Of a stretch of DNA of 64,000 nucleotides, positions 34,813-46,377 are shown in pieces. Origin of the DNA: Liolophura sinensis (taxonomy: Eukaryota; Mollusca; Polyplacophora; Chitonida; Chitonidae); contig NC_088305.1 of the NCBI RefSeq assembly GCF_032854445.1, positions 813,001 through 877,000 of the forward strand. Reading direction: 5' to 3'. The stretch's first letter is position 1; every line of letters begins with the position of its first letter. A model generated the notes under the pieces. It was not told the origin of the DNA, ran no database searches, and was given only the letters and a program-made list of their open reading frames with translations. A program made the translations under genes and the position numbers.

Positions 34813-37125
34813 CTACTCCACGCATCCTTGTGTGGCATCCGGTAGGCAAATCGCTCGATTTGGTTTTAAAAACTGCGAAACTGCAGCAAATTTTTCATGA
34901 GCATTACCATAAGTCCATGGATGTCCAATTCGTGTTAGACAAACCATACGAGAGCGCGTTTGCGGTCACCTATGGTGGCCGGTATGTGAGCCAAAATCGG
35001 TCATCGTAACGCCGAGTCGCTATGCTGTATGTCTTCTAACAGAATCTACTGCAACTCCGTAATCTTTTGAAAGTATTTGTTGTAAAACTGTTTCACTTGT
35101 ATGATTTTCAGGGTGCTAATTATGAGGTGTATAGATTTAATCATATGATGTCCTCTGGAAAAGCACACGGTGGGTAGGCCTACTGCATGGATTTGTCAAT
35201 GACTTCCGGGGCTTTCCAATACAAGTTCATCAACATGCAGGTCTTCATGGCGTGACATCACCAGGCCAAGGCCCTGCTGCCCACAATATAGGCAGGCGAT
35301 CCAACTTTGTTTTTTTTAAGTGGAACTAGTTGAAGTAATATTTTTAAAACCCAGTTTACATACTGACATAGCAAAATATTGCAGGCAGGGGACATTTAGC
35401 ACGAAACTAAAGGCGTTGGGGTTCTCCTTTAATGCTTATTTGACGAATTGAGGCAAAAAAATGATTGATTTTGTTTCGCCTGAATCCTCAGCTAACAAAG
35501 ACCATGACTGTTGTCCTCCAATAAATTTATAAATTAGTACGAATGACTTAGCTATAGTGGCGTTTCCCAGTGTTTGAATAGACTCGTGACGACGACATTG
35601 ACATTACACGATCGCCACAGTTATGGTGGTCCAATGTCAAACGGCAATCATTTGTTATCACTTACTTACTCGGATGCTACAGCTGTAGTTACTACGCTGT
35701 CTGAAATTAAAATGTCCAAGCATCAGATAAGAGTGATGTTTGCAATCAAGAAGCGGAATCGCCTTGAATTTCGAAGTCTTTCAGGGTTATGCGGTCACGC
35801 ATCGTTGGAGAAGATTATCGCCCGTGATCAGGACTTCTTCAGCTCTTGGCCGCCAAGTACACGTTAACGAGACAACCGACATCACCTATCTTACGAAAGA
35901 CTACGCTGTAGTCTATTTACAGTGTAAATTCCAAATTGCATGTATTCCTCAATATCTCTACATAAGGGTAAATAAGAAAATATTTCTATTATCTCTAAAA
36001 GATTTCATACCACGTATTCGTTTTAAGTTAAGGTCCTACAAAAAAGTAGTGAAAAGAAAAATAGTTGTCAGTAAACAGAAATATTTGGTATGGTGTACAA
36101 ACTATTGCTTCCCTATAAAATCACTGTGGTGTTTTGTCATGTCATCGTTATAGGGTTCTATACACTCAAGTTCATCAACTGTATATTAAGATGGAGGAAC
36201 ACTATTCCTTACTGGCCAAGTATTTCACCGATCGATTGTACTTAAGTGGATATCAGCTGAGCAACAGACGTTCAAGAGAATTATACCATAACCGGCACCA
36301 TCTGGAGATGTCAAGGTCATCTTCAAATGTCACATGTGTTCAACAACACGTGTCTTCGGTATGTGGTGTGCTGATAACATAGAACTGCCTCGCGCCCCAG
36401 TTAGACAAAGAATTTCGTGTAAATTTAGTTCTAAAACACCGTCACACCAGCGTTACGAAAACATGTACCTACGACCATCGCGATTCGTTGCTATCTCATG
36501 ACCGTTGTTAATCGCGTTCTGCGACAAAATTGTACTTCCCATTCATTAACACATAGCTTGCGATACTCGTACTTAACTTGTACGACAAATGCCGCCGATT
36601 AAGATTTTGCCAGAAGTGTTGTGAATCGCACCTTATTACTCCTATAAGGAGCGTGTGACTTCATTGACTTTCTGTAAACCTACAGATCGAAATATGGATA
36701 TAGAAATGGAATTATATCTCATATAATTCCACAATGCGAGTTTGGAATTCATATACGGTGGTACTACATCGGCATGGAAAGTCTATAAAGCCACAGATTA
36801 CTGGGATAAACTACCTATAGGGTTATATAACAAGGGCATGACATTCGTATACCACTGCTAAAATGTACTTGTACTTAATATACAGGCGTAGTTCTCTTAC
36901 CGGGCAAAATTGCACCAGAACTGTGAATAAATCCAGTACAGATGCACACTGCTGTTTCTTCAGAGATGGTACTGGATCTGTTAAGAAATTTTGTACACAG
37001 CTACAGATATCTCCAATCACATATAATTTAAAAAGCGTTTTTGCCATCTAAAATTAATCCTGGTTATACAATTTTCACTTTCTTCACTCGCTCGGAGTTT
37101 CTGTTTACCATATGACATCTGTTAT
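34813..37125. other. unassigned intergenic sequence
   Basis: The longest frame, 35740-36153 (137 codons, no ATG at its start), is lysine- and hydrophobic-rich with no recognised domain. No RNA gene or repeat seen. Confidence 0.4.
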
Positions 37126-37545
37126 TGGTCAATACATGATATAGGACTACACAGGTCTACAATCTGTACATTGTTGTATAGGTCACTCCGTGATATAAGA
37201 CTATACAGAGGGTAGTGTGAGACATTGTGTCATATAAGACCATCTGTACAGTGTTGCATAGGTCAATACGTGATATAGGACTATACAGAGGGCAGTGTGA
37301 GACATTGTGTCATATAAGACCATCTGTACAGTGTTGCATAGGTCAGTACGTGATATAGGACTACACAGAGGGCAGTGTGAGACATTGTGTCATATAAGAC
37401 CATCTGTACTGTGTTGTATAGGTCAGTACGTGATATAGGACTACACAGAGGGCAGTGTGAGACATTGTGTCATATACGACCATCTGTACTGTGTTGTATA
37501 GGTAAACACGTGATATAGGACTACATAGACGGTAGTATGAGACGG
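37126..37545. repeat. 80-bp tandem repeat, strictly phased
   Basis: The block starting GGTCA-TACGTGATATAGGA begins at 37181, 37261, 37341, 37421 and 37501: exactly 80 bp each time with only substitutions. A partial unit precedes it from 37126. Every full unit holds AGTGTGAGACATTGTGTCAT, which contains a short inverted repeat. Confidence 0.95.
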
Positions 37546-38657
37546 TGTCTTGCGTTTGGCTCAGTTTAATCATGTGATCAGCGCTGACAGAGTGGCATAG
37601 CAGTCTCCTCCAATGTGCGTTTAAAAACACAATACCGGCCTGATTTCGCTGTCTTTACCGCCGTGTGTTGTCTGGAACCGAGGGCTCGAACAGACGGTTT
37701 TGTTAGCTTTATTTTGCTTTTTCGTTCATAGTCCAGCAATAGAACTATCAATATGTACATTACAGGTTCTTTGGAGTAAAACTGACCTTTGCTTTTCAGT
37801 CCTGTAAAACTGTGAATTACCCTCACAATTAAGTTACAAATCCACTGCCGCGTACTCATAGCGCAGTATGAGATGAAATTAGATTATTGTAGGAAATGTT
37901 AAGTGAACCATTTTAAGCTTTAAATGTGCAAAATTTGTTGATACATTCACCGGGATTGCAACAGTGAGGTGTATTTCTGTTGGAATCGATCTTCCTTAAA
38001 ATCTTTTTATGTTCTATGTCGAACAAATGCATAAAGTTGTTTGTCTGTTGAGTAGACTGAGATCACCTTATTTACCCTTTTCGGTCATCCCAGCCAACGA
38101 ACCGTTCCAGAAAATGATATCAGCTTAAGTCCAAGGTCCTCTGTATTGCGACATCGAACACCACAAGAAAGGAATATATCCAGATGCTAACTGACCTCTA
38201 AAATGTGTTGGCAACAGGGACAAAAACTGCTACCAATCCAGCGGAGAATAAATGTATTTTGTTTCTCGCAGACACATATGTGACCCAGCAGGTGGCTTCC
38301 AGAACCACGTGTGCAGGCTTTATTATGGTCAAGACGATCACTGTCCCGCTAAAACAAGTGCAAAGCTGAAGTGTGACAACGCTGACATTATTTCATGAAT
38401 GGGAGTAAAATAATACGGCCCGGGTCCTAACACTGACAGCAAATAGGACCAAATAAGCCTAACACAAGAGGGAGATCCTTTCGAAAGAAGGAAGAAATTT
38501 TCTAAGAGATCTGGAAAACAAAACCCATTGTAAAATGTGTTAAGAGGTGAAAAGATAAGAAATGGACTGATCAGGGCAGGACAGTAAGATGTTTGTATCA
38601 CGAAACGACTCAAGGCTTGACCATGCATATACAGAGGTAAATGTAATAGTGACTTAC
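37546..38657. other. unassigned; possibly intron of the 38658 gene
   Basis: If the exon at 38658-38951 is real, its downstream intron and further exons lie here or below. The 93-codon minus frame 37578-37859 is unremarkable; I could not link it by splice sites. Confidence 0.35.
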
Positions 38658-38951
38658 CAGAGTACCTCTTCCAACGACTGATTAGCACTTGACCCCTATC
38701 TCTCAACGTAGTATAACTCGCGCGCCTGTACTCCAAAAGACGCCGAGATTGGGGTATTCCAAGGGCTGCTTCGTTATGAGTAGTATCTTGTTCTTTTGAC
38801 ATGAAGGAATCCGCGTTTGCGCAACCAGTGATCCACGTCGTTAAGAGAGTACAGACGATGGCTACAACCACAAACATAGTTGTCTGGTACGTATTCATGC
38901 TTGACACTGCCGGTGTCCAAGTCCACAGATTTTTGCGTCTATTCCAGGATC
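38658..38951 (-). CDS. candidate first coding exon of a secreted peptide precursor
   Basis: From the ATG at 38898-38896 the exon encodes 80 residues. Residues 8-29 form a good signal peptide (FVVVAIVCTLLTTWITGC), with likely cleavage after CANA at 29. The following 51 residues are polar and carry dibasic sites at 52-53 (RR), 58-59 (RR) and 77-78 (KR), which would release a 17-residue peptide beginning ASYTTLRDRG. The exon ends in phase 1 at a strong donor (CTG/GTAAGTC) and begins after an acceptor-like TTTTGCAG at 38952. This layout is that of a neuropeptide or small secreted protein precursor. I do not recognise the family, and the 3' exons are not located. The frame reads on through the donor for 109 more codons, which I take as intron. 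Confidence 0.45.
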
Positions 38952-39195
38952 CTGCAAAACAACGCTAAGACTACCAAGGTATTCAATGACAACGCTTGTT
39001 TCTGCGACAATCGAGGTACAAACCCTAACCCGTAACAACAGTAGTAACCGTCAGCAACTGGCAGTAAGGTAACACGTAGACCGAACACTGCGAACAGCGC
39101 ACAGCGTTATCACCTCCGATCTGGACCTACCAAGTTTCGGGGACAGTAATTGCATTTGTAGGCGACGGATGTGGGGCTAACTCTCGATGACATAC

Positions 39196-39300
39196 CGGCA
39201 GCGAGGCTCTCTGTTGTAGCCAGCCACTCGTTCAGCAGCAGGGATCGCCACAGCGCTCTCACAGGCCACAGCGGCAGTGTTTCGGCCGGAGTTATCTAAT
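39196..39300 (-). promoter_or_regulatory. candidate CpG-rich 5' UTR exon / promoter
   Basis: The stretch 39060-39310 is clearly richer in CpG than its surroundings. On the minus strand it ends in a donor-like GCTGCCG/GTATGTC at 39196, 244 bp upstream of the acceptor before the signal-peptide exon. A short non-coding first exon here would fit. The transcription start is not defined and no TATA box is seen. Confidence 0.3.
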
Positions 39301-40609
39301 GCGTTTGCCTTGGGTGCTGTTTTTTTTTTTAGAACGGCGCGGTTCGTTTCCCATTATAGACCCACCGAAGGCTACGATCAAGATAGGATGACCGCTCAGC
39401 GGACACTATCTAAAAATAACCAGATTCTCAGCCTCATAGTCCATATACCAATATAAAGCCGAATAGAAGTATTCTGTATTCATCATATCATTGACCATGA
39501 GCTGTACTCGGCCGTCCATTCCTGCGATAAAGGAATAGTTCATACGTCTAGATTATATCGAAGTCTGCGGAATGACATCGCCTGAAACGATCAGATCTCG
39601 GATAGCACAGCAAGTACCTCCATGTTGATGGGAATAGCAAAGGTCAACGCCTGCTTCCTCCAACTACATGTCCCAAGTGGAGAAAAAGCTCAAGGTCACA
39701 TTGGGGGAATTTAAATCGAAATGCATTAATTTGGAGAGTGTAGTAGCCGTCGCCAGTTTTGAAAGCAAACATCGACGAGTGTTTTCAAAGCCAGGGCATT
39801 AAGGGAAGATTTAGTGACAAACTCTATCAGGACCCAGAGTGCAACTAGTTTATATGCTTCATAAATATAGAACGAATATTTGCCATGAGAATTCGCGCAA
39901 CGCATCTCCGAGGATAACCCTCTAAAGCTCTTCTTGTATGTCATAATTGCGCAACACACACTGTGCAGTGCACATCGCACAAATAACTCAATCAAAACGC
40001 TTTCAGCTGAGACAGCAGTATAATGCCAGTAATACAGTAAGACATTTTTGAAGATTTCGGAACATGATTCATTTGACAAACCGACGAAATTCCGCTCTGG
40101 ATTTTGAATAACCTGGAAAATATCGACGAACGTAGCAGTGACAATCTGGGAACAGACCGCTAATACAAAAAAGAAAAAAATAATTGTATGGTCAGTACCT
40201 CTTCCCTACTCATTTTGCTTGATCTAGGTATTTAGCAACAAATAACACCGCAAATTTATTCTCTTTGAGCAATTTGAATACAATCAGCTGGGAGATACAT
40301 ATGTTTCGGCCCCCGTTGTTACAATCACCAATTTATAGCATGTGTTTTTTCACATCATGCAAAAAGCTAAACAAGCAGGGAAATCAATAAATTATTATGT
40401 CGGTCAAAGTCATGCACCCAAAATAACAAAAGTCCTAGTATGTTATCCAGTTTTTAGAATACTGAACTATTCCGAGGAGGTTACATTGCCATTGTACACA
40501 GTCTAACGTGGGGTTTAAATTACACACCCTTGAAAACTGAATCGAAAATGACCAACTAGCAGTTCAGCTAAGGCAAGTTTTTCTCTTTGAACCCAACCTA
40601 GGTTCCTAG
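39301..40609. other. unassigned intergenic sequence
   Basis: A 117-codon minus frame (39726-40079) starts at TTG and has no recognised domain. No repeats recognised. Confidence 0.4.
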
Positions 40610-40713
40610 TCGGACCTCGCGCGCTTCTTCTCATCGCGTGAGCCGTGACGTCAGGCTTAAAAATATGGATCATCTCGACGAAATATCAGGCCGTACCCCC
40701 TGGCAACACGCAG
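40610..40713 (+). promoter_or_regulatory. CpG-rich site with perfect CRE and possible first exon
   Basis: A local CpG cluster holds the full cAMP-response palindrome TGACGTCA at 40646-40653, 5 bp before a weak TATA-like TTAAAAATA. An ATG at 40665 opens 16 codons (MDHLDEISGRTPWQHA) to a donor-like CAG/GTGTAAG at 40713. TATA and ATG are too close for one transcript, so at most one of these readings holds. No downstream exon was found. Confidence 0.25.
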
Positions 40714-41459
40714 GTGTAAGTTATAATGTTTACTGTCTAGATTTACTCCCATACATGACATGAACAGACTAAACCACTTACACAGATTTGTAAAGAATCA
40801 CAACACCCCGCATGAGCCTCACATATTGTGGTTCTTTTGTAAGTAAGAGTGATCTCCCTTCCTCTCGTCTTTATAAAGGCAAAGACCAAGAAATGTTGTA
40901 TTGAAATGACAAAAACTACACGAACTAGTAGTACAGCATCCAAACAAGCAATGCAAAAGCTATTTATCTATAAAACAACCTGCTTCCTTCTCTTCTCAAA
41001 CTGATTAGTGCGTAATCGTGTTCATTAAAACATGCATAAATGTCCCTACAGAGCTAGCTTTATTACAGAGTGAAAAAGCTTTGCTGTTCAACCAAACTTG
41101 AAAATTCTCGTAACGAAGGCATCACAAGAAGCACAGTCATTTCACAAAAAGTACTGTTGTGCAAATGTAAAAAAATCTGCTGTCAACTGTATGTGAAAAC
41201 TTGAAAACTCTATACCTGTCACTCAAGAGGTGGAAGCACACGTTCCATATAAAAAAACATCTACACTGGGGATTTCTCTACTCCCATTGCTACTGGTAGT
41301 ATTCCTCCAAAACCTTTTTTTCATTTCATCACTAATTGTTTTTTCGGTGTTTAATAAAACTTGCCACCGCAACATTAACGCCAAAGGGAGCAAATACTTC
41401 TTCTGTTCCACAACATATAATTAAAAGTATCTACATGTATGTGGAGATCAGGGGAACCA
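40714..41459. other. unassigned; ATG-less cysteine-rich frame on minus strand
   Basis: The minus frame 40743-40943 encodes a hydrophobic start, a YKR site and a short tail with six cysteines (C-x5-CC-x5-C-x5-C-x-C). It resembles a secreted cysteine-rich peptide, but the frame begins with TTG and has no in-frame ATG, so it is only a note. Confidence 0.25.
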
Positions 41460-41582
41460 TATGTGTCCGCAAGCAAGCTGCGGATGGTTGTGGGTTTCTG
41501 GGCTCTGCCCGCTGTCTTCCCATCAAAAGACTATGTGAATTATGAAATATTCTTGAGTACGAGATAAAACACCAAGGAAATA
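41460..41582 (+). repeat. SINE family A, plus orientation, deleted
   Basis: CTGCGGATGGTTGTGGGTTT, GGGCTCTGCCCG, then after a deletion GAAATATTCTTGAGTACG, AAAACACCA and a short A-rich tail. Middle and head are missing. Confidence 0.7.
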
Positions 41583-42077
41583 AAAAACAATTACGAGATT
41601 ATCAAAGAATAGCCTTTACCAGGCCCAGTCTTTCCCATTCACGAAACGGCAAATTGGAGATCTGTTAGCGTCAGCAACTCCTTTTTAGCATGGCTGCGAA
41701 ATATACATCCACCTTCACCATATTTGAGGAAACCACAGACTCTCCATATGATAGATCTTATCTGGGATTTGTATTTGTACAAAGATCAAAACGCCTCCTT
41801 CCTTTCACGCAGACTCCAGAATGTTTTGTTATTATAAATTCTCCTTACTTGGATAACAGTATACTGAACGGTCCTGCGTATAGCCTGTACATGTCTGGCC
41901 TTGTAGCTTTTGTTAGATCCTGTGTGAAACCATATCAACCAACGTCACAAAGTATTACTTCAAAAATTAGGGGCTGTGGCCGAATCTATCATCGTATTGG
42001 ATCGCCACGTTGAATACACGTACATGAACAGCTGCAACCATAGCGCAATGTAGATACATATTTGGATTGTCAACAAC
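41583..42077. other. unassigned; one 107-codon ATG frame
   Basis: The plus frame 41690-42013 starts MAAKYTSTFTIFEE and has no recognised domain, signal or splice context. I would not annotate it as a gene without a transcript. Confidence 0.35.
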
Positions 42078-42330
42078 TTATATACTAGAATGGTACTTGG
42101 TTTGGGTACCGAATTCATCCATTCTCCTAAATCATTCCCTTGTGTCGTTCCGAAATTGTTGACAGCTTCTCTTTACATCCGTCCACACTAATTTCGTACT
42201 TTATATTCTTGTGATTTGTGTTAAAGGTTGTTTTGGAAATTGGCCTTGCGATTATTGACCCGGATCGTCCATTCGGCAAAAGCCTTTTATACGAATGTCC
42301 GTTTTGAGGTATATATTCTGGGTTGATTAA
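42078..42330 (+). repeat. dispersed repeat D, copy 3
   Basis: Matches 58770-59030: a CTAGAATGGTA start, ATTTCGTACTTTATATTCTT, GTGTTAAAGGTTGTTTTGG, GCGATTATTGACCCGGA, TACGAATGTCCGTTTTGA. Both ends are blurred. Confidence 0.6.
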
Positions 42331-42544
42331 TAGACTGACATTGATCTTTAACACTGTGCTGTAGAATTAAGGACAGTAGTCTGGTTTACGACTCCAAACC
42401 TCAAAAAGTGAATGACAAACCTCTTCACTTTAAAGATAGAGAGATGGGTTCGAACACACAACCTCACGAAAGGTTACCGATGACCCCGCTGAATATTGCC
42501 ACTGTAATATCGTCTAAGACTAATGAGCATCATTTGTGTCAAAC

Positions 42545-43140
42545 AGACACAACAAGATGGCGTGACACGTGTATTGTGTGGCGTGGCGCGACACCTGTTT
42601 CGCGTGGTGTGGCGCGACACGTGTATCACGTGTGGAGTGGTGCGGCGCGACACGTGTGGAGCGGTGCGGCGTGATACGTATATCGCGTGGCGTGGCCCAA
42701 CTCGTGTATCGCGTGACTTGGCGCGACACGTGTATCACATTTACATGATGATTAAAAAAAGAACAAGACGCACTTCTGTTGCAATGTGGGCGAGATGCAA
42801 AGTGACGCGTGTATCACGCGTGTGTGGCGTGAAACGTGTATCACACGTGTGGTGTGACGTGTCGTGGAGCGGCACGTGTATCGTGTGTCGTAGCGCGACA
42901 CGTGTATGGCTTGTCGTGGCGAGACGCGTGTATCACATTTACATGATGAATAAAATGGAACAAGACGCACTCCTGTTGCGATGTGGGCGAGATCCACATT
43001 TCGGTGTATATCACGTGAGTGGTGTGACGCGTGTATTACGCAAGTATGGTATCACGCGTGAGTGGTGAGACGCGTGTGTCACGCGTGTGGTGTGAGGTGT
43101 GTATTGCGCGTGTGGTGTGATGCGTGTATCACGAGTAAAT
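42545..43140. repeat. CpG-rich CACGTG/ACGCGT tandem array
   Basis: Imperfect units of about 20-25 bp (GGCGCGACACGTGTATCACG) with many short palindromes: ACACGTGT in the left half, ACGCGT in the right. A larger block recurs: CACATTTACATGATGA with the following GAACAAGACGCACT occurs at about 42736 and 42934, 198 bp apart. The array is far richer in CpG than the surrounding DNA. Open frames here are by-products. Confidence 0.88.
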
Positions 43141-43164
43141 GCCTTTTGAGAAGAGTCAGATGCA

Positions 43165-43240
43165 CATATGTAAATATGCTCTCCTCACGATATGGCTGAA
43201 ATATTGTCGACGTTGGGTTATGCCATAATTATTCACTCAT
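43165..43240 (+). repeat. SINE family C tail fragment
   Basis: CTCCTCACGATATGGCTGAA, ATATTGTCGACGTTGGGTTA and a TTATTCACTCATTC end match the fragment at 735-788 and a tail type I know from molluscan SINEs. It abuts the CpG-rich array. Confidence 0.55.
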
Positions 43241-45354
43241 TCTGCTACTGTATGCATGTATGGCAGCTAGAAGTATCAGTTATAAAGTCTTTGGTATGAC
43301 CCGATCCGGGACTGATAAAATTATTGAAAAACCGCATAGGGTGAAAACTGAGCATTTAAAGGTTGGTCTTAAGCTTAGCATTATGGCATTTTATCGTTTC
43401 GTGTGATTCAGTTCTCTAATAAAACCCAAACATTAACATTTGTCAAGGGTTAAAATCATGATATATAACTTCAAAAGCCGGAAAAAAACAGCAGTGCGTT
43501 GATCTTGGTTATTATGGCTTTAAGAGTAATCGCCCTTGTTTTTGGCTAAAATAAATCATGGCGTTTAGTGGGTGACGCCATCTCTTTCGCGTGTCCTGGC
43601 GCGATGCGTGCTTTCTCTGCATGAATTCAGTATAACACTGACATCTTGGAATGCGCTGCGTAATGATTGTTTGTAGGTAGTAATATGTTAGTAATGGTAA
43701 CGTTAAATTAGGTATATAACACTTATAATGTAAAACAAACCACCTAAAATGTTAATTTGACAGGTAGTCTTTAATTGCAACACTCCCTCAAAATTTTTTG
43801 TAAAGTATTAATGTTGTAAAACGTCAGAAAGTGTCAAACATTATGAATGATTTTCCTCCTCTACCACTGCCAAAAGCTTGGGTTTAACAGTGTTAAAAGT
43901 TATGTATGCCCCCAGAACCCTGTTGATTTTCCATGAGCAACATGCTAACGTTTAGCGCTACAACTTTCAGTTGCCAATAAGCTTTGATGCATACCTTGTC
44001 CAGCCTGTGAGAAAGCAGTCATAAAGTGTTGACATAGGTTGACCGTCAAAATCCAGACCTTTCTCTGTCAGCAACTAGGAGGGGTATCTATCAGCGCCAA
44101 GAGGACGCCAATATCACCTGGCTCCTTGTGTCCTCTCGCCCAGAATTTCAAACTTTCAAAATTAAAACTTATACTTGCCCGAAGTTTGGACAACTTCTAT
44201 CGTTTGGTTACCAGTCAGGCACCTGTACACTGAAAACGGCATTCTGACAGCGAAACAAGATTTTTAACCTGAATTACATCGAGTTACCTTCATCCTCCAT
44301 ATAGTCGGAAGTGCTAATAGGGTAATGGCTCCAGATTCATTTCGAACAGGGTACAGTGTTTTGATAGCGTTAGTTCTTCATTCTGCACCGTTGCTTGTGA
44401 AAGTACATCAGTCATGGAATTGGTATTGTTTTGCCAGGAGTATTTTCCGGCACATTGTACAATTATTGTTCGTCACGGTATGGCCCAGATACTGTCTATG
44501 TGGCTTGAGGCCACAAACATGCCTTTATTTGTCACAACGGAGTATGCCGAGCGATCGTGTCTTACTGGGTATATAGGTGAACGGCCTGACCACATCTTAC
44601 AGCTCCAACGTGACTATGGTTGTAGTTGAAAGCCGAAGTCAGGCTGTTCAGCGAGTTACACAGCAAGGAACGTTCGCCTGATATCCGCAATCGTGTTTAT
44701 TTACACTCTATTATACGTGCAATGAAAAAGAAATGTTTCATGTACTGTAAATGACGTACAGTTTCACCAACGAAAGTGCATTTTTAGAAGGAAATAAATG
44801 TCAGTTAAGGTAGTTCGTTCATCTTCATCTGACAACGCCTTAAAGTAGCCCTTCTCAGATATAGTACTCTCACTTTAACCAGCGAATCTCTATTAAAAGC
44901 ATAACCTGCTGATGTCATCCACGCTGCATACTTATCCCCTGTTCCCTATTATCAAACATGTGACGCCATCAAAAATGAAGTTTCACTCTGGTTAATAAGA
45001 CGTTAAAATAAATATTATTACATTTCTCGTGTTTCTCCTACTGCTGCCGATGTCAAAGATTTGACTGATACAGTTCAGTGACTTTAGTACATATATGAAC
45101 ATTCGGATTAAAACCATGGTCGACTGGTGTAAATTGAGCATATGGTGGGTTTTACCGGCGATACGCGCGACCATTTGCTAGCTATCATACCATTGTTACT
45201 ACTCTGGTAATACTCTGTATAAATCCGACAAGGCTTGTTGGACGGACAGCGCCACCCACGAAAAAATACCGGTATCTGTAAAACTTTGATATTTGTTGCA
45301 ACAAATGTAGATGGAGGTCGTCGAATATGAGCTAGAATCTTGTTACGGCACCTC
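43241..45354. other. unassigned intergenic sequence
   Basis: Short frames only (up to 83 codons). A SINE-like echo (GTTCGTCACGGTATGGCCCA) lies at about 44468. No gene supported. Confidence 0.4.
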
Positions 45355-45990
45355 TTTATTTGTCTTATTTTGTTGAGTTTTACGCCATACTCAAGAATAT
45401 TTCACTTAAAGGTAGAGAAAGCGTACATAAGGTACAGATGAAGGAGTGCGAAAAGGTAGTTGTAAATGTGGTTAGCCCTTTGTATATATTGTCTTTGTGA
45501 AATAATGTTATGAGTATGTTCAATAAATATATTTGCTCTGGAATTTCCTCATTTCAGCTAATAAATCTGTTCAACCTGGATTTTGATCATATTTATATTT
45601 TTAATATATTCATAAATTATAAAAGTAATTCAGAATAAACGCATATGTTTGATGTAATCACAAAGTCACAATCCAGAAACTTGCATAGACATGCATCACA
45701 TCCTTATGTAGAACGTTGTTATGCAAAAACCATAAATAACAAAAACTGGTTCCAATACCCTTACAAAAGCATTTTCAAATACCCATTTCTCTTGCAAAAA
45801 CAAAAAAGATTAAAGACCATATTTGCAGATAAGTTTTGACGTTCTGTCGTCTGAAATTTATATCACTTGAAAACGACGGCAGTCAGTAATATGGTGGAAG
45901 GAAACCGGGAAACCCACGACCATCTATAGGCTGCTGTCAGCCTTCCCACGCACGCCCAGTGACGAACCCAGCATGAGCTACTGCATCAAG
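45355..45990 (-). repeat. SINE family A split by a 435-bp insertion
   Basis: The tail half is at 45355-45415 (GAGTTTTACGCCATACTCAA, GAATATTTCACTTA). The next part of the SINE is at about 45850-45990 (TATCACTTGAAAACGACGGC, GTGGAAGGAAACCGGG, AGGCTGCTGTCAGCC). The sequence at the break, TTTCACTTA/TATCACTTG, occurs on both sides, as a target duplication would leave. The 435-bp insert is AT-rich, carries TTCAATAAATAT near 45518, and is not recognised. The tRNA-like head is truncated. Confidence 0.6.
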
Positions 45991-46377
45991 TTTATATCAC
46001 CCAACCGATGCGAGCCCTGTCAGTAAAATACTACTCATGCCCAGTAAAATACTTTTGATAATCAATGTAAAGATTAGATAGACATGATGTCCCAAAAGTA
46101 GCATAACTATTGACCTTGGTCTAAATTAAACAGGCGTAGGCCTACACTTATATTTAAAGCTAAATATGTCACTGATAGAAATAACAATAGCTTATAAAGC
46201 AATCCATGTGACAAACAATGCAAAATTCTCTTTAATTTGTTAAATATTAGAACAAATAATTAAAAAAGCAAAAAGAAAAAAAAAGCAGTTTCTTGCAACT
46301 CGGTTTAATATCAAGGAAACAACAACATCAACATGAAATAGCACACCAGTTAGCAAATACAGACATCGGTTATTTTA
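45991..46377. other. 3' flank of the minus-strand gene
   Basis: Likely holds the 3' UTR of the gene that ends at 46378. ATTAAA on the minus strand at about 46302-46307 is a possible polyadenylation signal, 70 bp past the stop. No other feature. Confidence 0.4.
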
